A stretch of 64,000 nt of DNA, from contig JAPDPK010000033.1 of the NCBI GenBank assembly GCA_031772115.1, positions 3,844,001-3,908,000 on the forward strand. The letters are read 5' to 3'. A model generated the notes under the pieces. It saw only the letters and a program-made list of their open reading frames with translations. It did not search any database and was not told where the DNA came from. Position numbers and translations under genes: made by a program. Positions 1-9,166 of this stretch are shown here, piece by piece. The first letter of the stretch is position 1. Each line of letters starts with the position of its first letter. The DNA is from Heritiera littoralis (Eukaryota > Streptophyta > Magnoliopsida > Malvales > Malvaceae).

Positions 1-1
1 T

Positions 2-1495
2 GACGGAATACCGATTGAGCAGCTTAACATCGATCATACTTGGACAAATACAGGCAATGGTGCGAGTTCCGATGGTAGTGGCAGTGGAGGTAAAAAACGA
101 ACAAGAGGGCCCAATCAAGGATATTCGACTCCAAGTAATCCGGATCAAAGGGCACGACTTACTTGTCTGAATAACGGGTAATAAAAATAATAATACTATT
201 TTGCTATATGAAGTTACTTAATTAATATTATATAAAAAATTTGAATTTATTTATGTCGCAGCGCTTTTCTGGAGCCTCAAGCTGTTCGGACAATTACAAC
301 ATTAATTAAAGAGTATTTTACTGATCCTTGGCCAACATGGAAAAGTGTTCCAATTGCTGTGAAAACCAAAATATGGGAAAAATTTTCGGTATGTCAATCG
401 CAAATAATTAATACATTACTTTATTTTATTATTTTACTTAACATGATTTTTTACTAATGATTTCAATTGATTTAGGAAATTTTTGCGTGGCCTCCTGAAG
501 AAACGATTATTGTGAAAAATATTTGGGAGAACATTTGCAAAACACGATTCCGTGACTTGTTGCAAGCTGAAAGAAAAAAAGCAATGCAACATTTTGGCAC
601 AGATCGAATTGCTGACTGTAAAGGGTATATGTCCAGCTGGATCAAAGTTGAGATATGGGACTCCTTGATTGATGACTTATGGGGCAAATCGGAATGAGAG
701 GCGAAGTCACAGAAAGGAAAGCAAAATCGATTGACCATAAAAGAAGGAACTGTTACCAAGCATACAGGTGGATCGATTTCTTTTCCTGTGCATGCACATA
801 GACTGGTATGTAACTTTTTAAATCATATGTATGATATTATAGTTAAAATATATATTGTTTACAGCTAATCTCTTATTTTTTTTTTGTTTTACTTGTGAAG
901 AGGAATCAATATAATCGAACACCTACATATAAGGAGGTATTTGATCGCACTCACAAAAAAAATGCTGGCCAAGGTGAATATGTGGACAATAAGTCGAAAG
1001 TTGTCAGTGTACGTATATTTAAAATTATTTTGTTTATGTATGTTAATTATTATTTAATTACTTTTTAAGTATAAATATATTTATAATAATAAATTTTTTT
1101 TATAGGAAAAATATAATGCTTCATTGGTTGAAAAGTATGGTACGGATATTAGCAGTCAACCACACTTTGATCCTGTTGCTTGGTGTGACTGTATTGGAGG
1201 AATGGAAACAACCCGCACACATGTGTACGGCCTTGGAAGCAGTTCACAAAACAGAGATATACTTGAGTCATCCGCCTCCTCAGCAAGTCCAATATTCTCG
1301 GTTTCTCAATCAACAATAAGCCAGGATGAGCGCATCGATGTTATAGAAGAGAAACTTGATGAAGTTCTCAAATATTTACCGCAAATGCACCAATGGATGG
1401 CTGAGATGAGTAATGCATGGAAGAGTAGCAAAGGAGGCCCTTCAAATCCCGATGATAGCCAGACACCGAACCTCGGAGATGGGCCTTCTTCATAG
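2..1495 (+). pseudogene. CACTA transposase (Transposase_24 / Ptta-En/Spm type), five exons, one in-frame stop
   Basis: Exons read in one continuous phase with GT-AG introns: <2-177, 262-388, 476-805, 901-1008 and 1106-1495. The start lies outside the window. The protein resembles the plant Ptta/En/Spm transposase family (Pfam Transposase_24): a basic linker (KKRTRGPNQG), a DPWPTWKSVP segment, a KEGTVTKHTGGSISF segment, and a C-terminal helix (DERIDVIEEKLDEVLKYL) that looks like a coiled coil. In this family the protein is thought to bind element ends. At 694-696 a TGA interrupts exon 3 where the family has a Trp-like position (SE-stop-EAKSQKGK), and the frame stays open on both sides. It is therefore a recently disabled copy, or a sequencing error would restore it. 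No TNPD/TNP2-type catalytic exon is visible; it would lie to the left. Confidence 0.82.
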
Positions 1496-1794
1496 ATCTC
1501 TGTTATAATGTAAGAAATTTAAGTACTTTGTTCTTTTTATGTTTTAAGAATTTGATGGTTGTTGAGAGATGTTATGAATTTGTTGAATTTTAATCATGTT
1601 TTATGATTATGTATGAATTTTATTAAAAATTTATGTTTATGTATTAAGGTCTTTTAAATGTTGCTATAGTCATGAATTTAGGGTTTTAACATGAATTTAA
1701 GCTTAAGCTTAAATTTAAATATATTTCGGAAAACTTCTGGAAACAATTTTGGAATTTAACATTTTGGTAGCGAAATGCATAAATAATATATGAT

Positions 1795-2435
1795 GATAAA
1801 AAAATATATTATTAGCGACGGAATTCAAAGAAATTAGTGACGGAAATAATAGCATTAGCGACGGAATATTCCGTTGCTGATAACATTCAGCGACGGAAAA
1901 TTTTTATTATTAGCGACGGAATATTCCGTTGCTGATAACATTTAGCGACGGAAAAAATTTATTATTAGCGACGGAAAATTCCGTAAGTAAAATTATTTAG
2001 CGACGGAAAATTTTATTATTAGCGACAGAATATTCTGTCGGTAAAACTTTTAGCGAAGGAATATTTTCATAAAATTTAAAAAATAAAAAAAATTAGCGAC
2101 GGAATTAGCGACGGAAAATTCCGTCGCTGAAATTTTTAGCTACGGATAATAGGTGACCGATTTTCATTTTAGCGACAGAAAAATTCCGTCGCTGATAACA
2201 AAAAATCCGTCGCTGATAAGGACAAATTCCGTCGCTAATTAGCGACGGAATTAGCGACGGAATTTTCTTTCAGCGACGGAATGAGCATCAGCGACATTGA
2301 TTTTTTCAACGGAATTATTCCGTCGCTAATCCGTCGCTAATCCGTCGCTAAAACCCTTTAGCGACGGAATAAGACTTTTAGCGACGGAAAATTCCGTCGC
2401 TAATTCCGTCGCTGAAAGTCTGTTTTTTTGTAGTG
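1795..2435. repeat. CACTA subterminal repeat block (AGCGACGGAA motif)
   Basis: Dozens of copies of AGCGACGGAA and TTCCGTCGCT occur in both orientations, often adjacent, so short hairpins can form. Subterminal repeats of this kind are the known binding sites of CACTA accessory transposases. The last 40 bp read (reverse complement) CACTACAAAAAAACAG, then TTTCAGCGACGG. The block from about 2210 to 2435 resembles 32270-32485 of the second CACTA element almost base for base. Confidence 0.88.
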
Positions 2436-2535
2436 CATCTTGTACCCTTCACGGGCTCTTGTAGTATTTCATGCTCAGTATCCATATTCCAAGTTGACTT
2501 AGCTATCATATTTGTAATAATGTTCTAAGTGGCTC

Positions 2536-3208
2536 TAGTCACACCCTAAGGGGTGCTAGGTGCACCCCAAATAAAATGAAATTTTTTAATAAAAAAATAC
2601 CTTGTATAATATTACTATTTTACTCTCATCCCGCAAAACACAAACCCCAACCCATTCAACCCATTTTCTTCTTCCATTATTCTCTCTTTCACACATCTTA
2701 AACTAAATCAATCAAATTGCATCCAAAAATCAAAACCATGGAATATTTTTCTGATGATTTAAGCAAGAATTCATTTATGGATGAAATGTACAAGATTCTT
2801 GCAAAGGTATGTTATTATTAGTAAATTTTTTAAATTTTTTCTGTTTAAAAAATCCAAGTAAACATAGATTTTTTACACTCCCAGCATAAGATTGCCGGGA
2901 GTAAAGAAAGGGTCTTAGTAGTGGGTTGCCGAGACCCATGAAGGGCTTGTGACAATCAATTCCTGACAATCAAGAGGTAAGTTACATTTACCTTATAATC
3001 TTGCAAAACTTTGAGATTTGAAGGATTTGAAGATTTTTGGAAGAGTGAAAGTTAAGGAAATGAGAAATGGGAGGAAGCATGTGTGTTGTTAGGGTTTGAT
3101 GAGAGTGGAGGGTCGTTTAGGAATGAGTTTTGGTAATTTAGGGTGTATCAAGTGAAAATGAAAAGAGATGTTTTCAAATGGGGTTTACTAGCATTTAGGG
3201 TGTGACTA
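2536..3208. mobile_element. Small inverted-repeat element (MITE-like), about 670 bp
   Basis: The left end reads TAGTCACACCCTAAGGGG and the right end, reverse complemented, TAGTCACACCCTAAATGC. Similarity continues into a second block, TGCTAGGTGCACCCC versus TGCTAGTAAACCCC, so the inverted repeats are about 35 bp. A TA dinucleotide at both outer edges could be a Tc1/mariner-style TA target duplication, but no longer duplication is visible and the superfamily is open. No transposase is present. The interior holds a mini reading frame described separately. Confidence 0.55.
2738..2941 (+). other. Two-exon mini reading frame inside the MITE-like element
   Basis: An ATG in good plant context (aaaaccATGG) opens a 23-codon frame ending at a consensus donor (GCAAAG|GTATG, exon 2738-2806). 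A 78-nt AT-rich intron follows, ending TCCCAG at 2884. The frame continues for 18 codons to TGA at 2939-2941. The predicted product is 41 residues, beginning MEYFSDDLSKNSFMDEM and ending VLVVGCRDP. The family is not recognised. It could be the captured 5' end of a host gene or chance. Confidence 0.3.
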
Positions 3209-3569
3209 ATAAAGGAGTAGGTGTGAATAGATTTTCTCCAAAGTTCCCCTCTCGCAATGTATGACTTGCACCTCCAATTTCTCTTGCCCAACTCTCATAT
3301 TTCTTCAATCAAAGCACCAAGTGGGTGAACGTACAAAAAATAATTCTACTTTTAATATGAAGGGTTTGAAACTAATTTTTAAAGTTATTTTGTATTGAAA
3401 TCAAATTATTTTTTTCAAAAAGTGTAGCAAGAAAAACCATCAATGAAAAAAAATAAAAAAAATTTATAAAATAATTTATAAAAAGGAGATAAATTATAAT
3501 ATTTTGGTTAAATTTAGGATTGAAATGATATATTTGGTAATTAAAGCTGTATATTACAAATCATGTCTT
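3209..3569. other. AT-rich spacer
   Basis: This spacer has no coding frame, inverted repeat or recognisable element. It runs from the MITE-like element to the flank shared with the second minisatellite locus. Confidence 0.5.
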
Positions 3570-3704
3570 TTAAAAGTAATTGTGTCATTTTTTTTGTTAG
3601 TATAAAAAATCTCACTTTTTAGAATCATTTTGATATAATTTAAAAAGGAATAGAGGTCCAAAATTGGTTTAGTTGTATAAATATAAAGGATCGAAGCTGT
3701 GATT

Positions 3705-3763
<59 letters not shown>

Positions 3764-4388
3764 GGTTACAAGCTTAGTTTACTCTTGTGTGTGTGTGTAT
3801 ATTTATAAATGACTAGAACTTATAGTTTGCTTGCTTGTATCTAGACTTACTTGTATATATAAAAATGATCAGAGATTCATATTTGCTTTTATATATAAAT
3901 GACCAGATGCACAAATTTGCTTATATATATTGTGTCTGTATAAAGGATTAGAGGTCCGAAGTTGGCTTCTTGTATATGTAAGGGCTAAAGGCTTAGGTTT
4001 ACTTGTATGTATGTGTGTGTGTAAAGAACAGGAACTTAACTTTGCTTATTTATATATAAAAGATCATAGGCTCGGAATTGACTGCATGTATAAAAGTAAA
4101 TGACCAAAAGCTATGATTTGCTTGTATATGTATATATAAAGGACAAGAGGCTTAATTTTGCATGTATATATGTAAAAGGACTACATGCCCAACGAGATCT
4201 AGAGTTTGCTTGCTTGCTTCCAATATAAAGGGCTAGAGGTGATGATTGACTTGTATATATATTTAAATGAATTTGCTTATAAATATATAAAGGACTAGAG
4301 ACCTAATTTGGCTTGCTTGTATATATAAATGTCCAAAGGTTCAAATTTTCTTTTATATATATAGGACCAAAAGTACATAGTTATCTTG

Positions 4389-4429
<41 letters not shown>

Positions 4430-4553
4430 GGCTACAGATCAGATTTGCTTGTATATATATAAAGGACAATAAACCTGAATTTACATATATATATATATAT
4501 GATGCTTAGATTTGCTTGCATATATATAAAATACCAAAGGCTAATATTTACTT
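3570..4553. repeat. TA-rich minisatellite, locus 1, left part
   Basis: Degenerate units of about 40-50 bp of the form AAAGGACTAGAGGCTCAGATTTGCTTG followed by TATATATA of variable length. The array opens with a flank (CTTTTTAGAATCAT...AATTTAAAAAGGAATAG, 3620-3652) repeated at 34310-34345, so two loci derive from one ancestor. It includes a (TA)n tract near 3710-3741 followed by (GA)n. There is no open frame. The array is interrupted at 4553 by a solo LTR and resumes at 7926. Confidence 0.75.
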
Positions 4554-6226
4554 TGTAAGACCTGATTCTACACTACTATAGACCCTAATTTCATAAAATT
4601 TGATAGTGGAAATTAAATAAATAATGAATGTTGATTTCTACTTGGGTGAAAAGCTCCTTAACTTGGGATGTGAATGGAGCAATTTCTGTGAAACACTCTA
4701 TGGGGGAGTACTATAATGGAACGGCTCGCCAATGGGCGAGCAAGGGGATGATGGCGAGTTGGTTTAATTGCCTGTTTGGCGAATAGGTAAGTTCGCCAAG
4801 TTATTGGATTAAGATGATCGCCCGAATGGGGCGAGGGCTTATGATCGCCCATATGATTGAGTAAATTATAAGGAAAGGAAATCAGCTTGTAATCGCCCAA
4901 TCTTAAGTTGGCATGAAGACAAAGTGGCAATGCCCAAGTGCAAGCATAGACGAGCCTAAGAAAGTTGGCGAATTGAAATAAAGTGAGCAAGCTGAGGTCT
5001 CATGTAGAGTAGGCGAACTGGAATCAGCACGTGTGGACAAAATGAAAATAAATTCAAACCATTGCAGCAAAAATTGACTTTGTACGCCACACAGCTGAAG
5101 AAAATTAAGAGAGGATGCTAAAGTCAATAAATAAATTAACCTTATTGGTTAATGAATAAAACAAAGAAGGCAAATAAGTCAAGAACGGTGCAGAAAAGAT
5201 TGGCACGCCATTTCTTTGGCCATAAGTGTCTTCATTCGTTAATGAGGGTTGAAAATTAACCCTAGCTGTCTCTTTCATCTATTTAATGCATGAAAGATTT
5301 GAAATGATGGAAGGAGTAGAATAAGGGACAGGTGGTAGATTTTGATTTAGATAGCATGGCTATATATATGAAGATTGAATGGAAAACCGATTTGATTAAA
5401 CCTTCATCCTTATCGCTGTTATTCTACTGCTTTTAACCGATTCTATGTTGCTACAAGTACATGTTCGGTTCCTTCCATTTTTGCCATGTTTGATTTACTA
5501 AACTTCACCCTTAAGTTGGCTAAACAAGTAAACCTGCTTGCAAAACCTTTCCTCCATCGTTTGATGAGCTAAAGGAATAAGCAAAGTAAGGCCAACGCGA
5601 GACAAAAAGTGTTCTGTTCTAGAAGTACAGTTGATTAAGGTGAGATTTAATGGTTTCTTGAGATTGAATGATATATTTCTATGATTTCGAGCATGAGAAG
5701 CATGATTATAGTCTTGCTTTTGATTTATTCTTGTTAGATCATAGAAATAGAATAAAGTCATATCTTGAAGTAGATGAAGAATAAAATGAAACTGGGTTGA
5801 AATTGTAGTAGGATGATGGAAAATTATTAAAGGAAACTAGAACAAGATGTAGTCTGAAAAATAATCGAGAATAAATAAGGAAAGTAATGGAAATGGTATA
5901 AAATAATGATAAATAGGCGAGGTCAGCCATCATGTGCGAGCTAAGTAATATGGAGTGTGGTAGTGGCGAGATTGCCACATGTTAGTTTAAACCATAAGCG
6001 AGCCCACCTTTGAATAAAAAGACGTGTATGGCGAGTTGAATGTTGGGCGAGCTCCCACGAATAAGCCATTTGATGAATGGCGAGCTCGGTTGGGCGAGCT
6101 AGTAAGAGCTCTATTGGGCGAGCTAATAGGATCTCTATGGGCGAGCTAGTTGATTTGTCTCAAGTCTCGCCTAAATGATGGAAATATATATATAAATATT
6201 AATAGTTTTAATAAATTATTTTGCAG

Positions 6227-6293
6227 CCGGGAATTAAGGATTCGGTGAAAGCGATCGGGAAGGCGAGCAGGAAGCTAGGCTTCGTAATACCAG
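6227..6293 (+). other. Conserved candidate exon inside the LTR
   Basis: An acceptor-like TATTTTGCAG ends at 6226 and a donor-like CAG|GTAAAG begins at 6294. The 67-nt block between them (GGGAATTAAGGATTCGG...GCAGGAAGCTAGGCTTCG) recurs with the same borders in the LTRs at 10994-11061 and 18589-18656, on the minus strand at 60775-60838, and in diverged form at 40161-40207 and 42004-42077. Conservation of both borders while the flanks change suggests splicing of the LTR transcript; this is inferred. Confidence 0.45.
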
Positions 6294-6429
6294 GTAAAGG
6301 AGTTGTATGTGAAGTAAAATGCATGTCTTGTGGAGTAAAAATATTATGAAATTATTGAGAAAATGATTTGGTTTATGACATGCATTTATTTGATAAATTA
6401 TTTTTGATTTGAGCGAACGGTAAAAGGGC

Positions 6430-6700
6430 GGGCGAGCCAAAATGGGCGAACCCTTTTATATTGTTTTGGGGCGAACGACCCCTGTCTTAATAAAATGCGA
6501 GCGAGCCAAAATGGTCGAACTCTTTTTATGTTGTTTTGGGGCGAACGACCCCTGTTTTAATAAAATACGGGCGAGCCAAAGTGGGCAAACTCTTTTTATG
6601 ATGTTTTGGGGCGAGTGACCTTGTTTTAATAAAAATCCAGGCGAGCCAAAAATAGGCGATCCCTTTTTTGTGATAATGGGCGAACTGGCCATGGAAAAGC
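6430..6700. repeat. About 70-bp tandem repeat with GCGAGCC motif in the solo LTR
   Basis: Four units start at GCGAGCC near 6432, 6501, 6571 and 6641. Each carries GGGCGAA, then TTTTGGGGCGA, then a TTTTAATAAAA stretch. Similar but shorter arrays lie at 11170-11400, 18765-19045 and (reverse complement) 60300-60600. Open frames across this array on the minus strand are repeat artefacts. Confidence 0.7.
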
Positions 6701-7925
6701 CATAGTGGGCGAACTGGCCATGAAAAAGCCATAGTGGGCGAACTGGCCATGAGCAAGCCAGAAGGGGCGAGTTGACCATGGGCGAGTTGGCTATGGGCAA
6801 GTTGACCATGGGTGAGCCAGTTTAAATTGTTTTTAAAAGCTAATGTTGGCGGACGAACACTAGTTCACTGTTATGGGCGAGCTGCTATGGGCGAGTTGAC
6901 CATGTGCGAGTTGATTTATTTGGTGTTTTTCTCACACGAAATGTGGGCTATTTTTATTATGTTTATAAACAGAGAATATAAAACCTTTTTGGAAATCAAA
7001 TCATTTTGAGAAAATGATAATATGGGTGAAATAATTCAATAAAGGTTTTCATGAGATATAAAGTGATTTTTGAGACTTTAGGCCCGAGTTTTTGCATTAC
7101 TATTCATGTAATTGAGTGACCCGCCTGGGGCGATGGCTCGGGTCGGTAGACCAATGGTGCAACCCAGGGCATCACAAAGCTGATGGACTCGCCAAGTCAT
7201 CAGAGGTCTCGAGGTCACTTGGCAAGTGGACCCGAGGACCACCTATAGATTGTGGCCATAGATTTAGCCGAGATAGCCGTGAGGGGCGATAGCCTACGGG
7301 TGCACCCCAAAAGCGGACGACTTGTGTTCCTAAAAAGGGGTAGGGAACGATGAGAGCATGATTTATTTATAGGGTGATGCCTAGTCTCAATTTATTGATT
7401 TCTGTTTACTGAGGGGATTTACTGAATCCTATTTACTATTTACTACATTTTAATGTAAATTGGTTAACCAATGATTGGAATGGTGTATTAAGAGTATTGT
7501 TTACTATATCCACTGTTTTCCTACTTGGTATGATTTTAGGAAAAATAAATACTTTGTAGCATATAGTTTTGTTTTCTTTAAAGCAGCATACGTCAGCTCA
7601 CCCCTTTGTTTTAACTCCACAGATAAAAAGACACGGAGTTAGAGAATTATATCCCAAAGCGCTGGGGCAAATTATGTTAAATATGATAGGTACATTCACT
7701 TCTCTTTTACATTTCAGACATAAGTATACAGTACTACTTTATTGAAACAAGGACAATAGGAGATGTCAGATGTAAGAAATAGTGAAAAAAATTTCATATT
7801 TCGTATTTGTTAAATAAATGTTTATCATTTATTACTATCACTGTAGAATGTTAATGGCATCACATACAGCCCAACCGAAAAAGTTGTATAGAAATACGTG
7901 AAAAAAGTGGTAACGGGTCATTACA

Positions 7926-8420
7926 TACTTGTATGTATGTAAAGGACTAAATGTATAAAATTTCTTTTGTGTGTGTTTATAAAGCTAGAGTTTCAAATTT
8001 GCTTGTGTATATATTAAGGATTTGGGGCTAGTATATATATAAGGCATCTAAGGCCTAGAGTTCCTTGTTTATATATAAAGGATTAAAGGTCTATATTTGT
8101 TTGTAGATATAAAGGAATAGATGCTCATATTTACTTGTATATATAAAAGGCCAGGGGCTCAAATTTGCTTGTGTATATAAAGGGCTGGAGATTGAAGTTT
8201 ACTTTTATATATAATGGATCAAAGGCTTAGATTTACTTGTATATATATAAAGGTTAGAGGCACATATTTGCTTTTATCTATATAAAGAACCAAAGATAGA
8301 GTTAGCTTACTTGTGTATGTGTGTGTGTGTGTGTCTACATATATAAAGGACCAAATGCTTAAATTTTTTTTTTTGTGTATGTGTGTATATAATATAAAAA
8401 ACCAGAGACCCATGTTTGCA
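7926..8420. repeat. TA-rich minisatellite, locus 1, right part
   Basis: This continues the 3570-4553 array after the solo LTR, starting with the duplicated TACTT. Units again read AAAGGNCNAGAGGCTCANATTTGCTTG plus TATATA. The stretch TTTATCTATATAAAGAACC at about 8271-8289 is the uninterrupted equivalent of the Helitron insertion site at 35560/50163 in the second locus. Confidence 0.75.
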
Positions 8421-8471
8421 AAAGGCCATTTTTGCAAGAAATATTTGGTATTATTTATTATGATATAATCA

Positions 8472-8666
8472 AAGTATGAGTCGGAGCTTAGCAGAAATAC
8501 GAATTCCTTGCAAAACAATCCTGCTGGCGCTAGTATACAAGATCTTTATCAGTATTTCTATGGTGCTGAACAGCCAGAACGACATGGACCTGCGCTAATA
8601 TGGAGATGTAACTCTTTCAAAGAAACTTCAATGCAAATACTTCATTTGACCATCATAGTTCCATAA
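8472..8666 (+). other. Unrecognised short open frame, possible gene fragment
   Basis: A 64-codon open stretch (…YESELSRNTNSLQNNP… …GAEQPERHGPALIWRC…) ending TAA at 8664-8666, without a convincing start codon. Its composition is more protein-like than the flanking DNA, but no family is recognised. It may be a decayed exon. The rest of 8421-8850 shows nothing recognisable. Confidence 0.2.
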
Positions 8667-8850
8667 AGACTTTGGGGTTTTCTTAATCATAAAACATTGC
8701 TGATATATTCAAAGAATGAGTAGAGACAGTGCATCCTAACTAAGCTTAGCTTACATCTGGAGAAACCAAAATCGAGTAGAATGATTCTTGTTCGCCTGAA
8801 GTGCCGACCTTACTGCCAATTTCATCAAATCAGCATATTCTTTCAAAGAG

Positions 8851-8960
8851 TCAAGTTGACTCAATAGTTACATGAGTGTAAGGCTCGAGTTATCTATGGG
8901 ATACCAGGGTTCGAGCGTCTCATGGAACGCGTCCGAGGGAATTAGCTTGAGTTCTTCAAG
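8851..8960 (+). mobile_element. Probable tRNA-derived SINE fragment
   Basis: A box-A-like stretch (TTGACTCAATAGTTACATGA, from 8855) is followed about 35 bp later by a box-B-like GGGTTCGAGCG (8909-8919), which is the spacing of an RNA polymerase III promoter in a tRNA-derived SINE. No A/T tail or target duplication was found, because gypsy sequence follows directly. Confidence 0.42.
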
Positions 8961-8964
8961 TCCC

Positions 8965-9166
8965 TTGTAATAAAGCCGTGAGGGGCGATGGCCTGTGGGC
9001 GCACCCCAAAGCGGACAATACGTTGTGAGAGGGGCGGGGGAACTGGGTGATCGCCTAGCCAGCCTGTAAGAGTAAACCTAGGATGGGCGAACTGAGTGCT
9101 CGCCAAGGGGATGCTCACCGGCGACCTATGAGACGGGCGAGGCTCTTTCATAAAAACGCGCTAAAA
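8965..9166 (+). mobile_element. Fragment of the GGGCGAG gypsy family, internal-region type
   Basis: This stretch carries GGGCGATGGCC, GCACCCCAAA and GGGCGAACTGNGTG motifs and matches in layout the internal region at 15530-15690 (GGGCGATCGCC, AATATGTTGTGA, GGGCGAACTGTGTGGTCGC, GAGACGGGC). It abuts the 5' LTR at 9167, so it is a remnant of another copy or of a recombination event. Confidence 0.6.

Larger units (their letters stand above)
1..2435 (+). mobile_element. CACTA (En/Spm-type) DNA transposon, right-hand part
   Basis: The element enters from the left edge and ends at 2435 with TAGTG, the reverse complement of CACTA, preceded by a T-rich stretch. Inside it lie the exons of a plant CACTA accessory transposase (2-1495), then about 640 bp of subterminal repeats built on AGCGACGGAA and its complement TTCCGTCGCT. 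The same end sequence and the same subterminal motif occur in the complete element at 28949-32485, which supports the boundary. The 3-bp target duplication should be CAT at 2436-2438, but the left end is outside the window. Confidence 0.9.
4554..7925 (+). mobile_element. Solo LTR of the long GGGCGAG-rich gypsy family
   Basis: It begins TGTAAGACCTGATTC and ends ATTACA, with the 5-bp target duplication TACTT directly before (4549-4553) and after (7926-7930). It is clearly related along its length to the paired LTRs at 9167 and 16762, but no internal region is attached. A solo LTR formed by LTR-LTR recombination is the simplest reading. It contains many GGCGAGC/GGGCGAAC motifs (5990-6910), a candidate exon with splice-like borders (6227-6293), a near-palindrome around 7243-7267, and an acceptor-like CTCCACAG at 7615-7622. 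Confidence 0.9.

Noticed and set aside
6456..6809. Minus-strand frames of 76-117 codons with repeated segments
   Set aside because: The frames track the ~70-bp GGGCGAG tandem array of a solo LTR. No homologous frame is kept in the other LTR copies.
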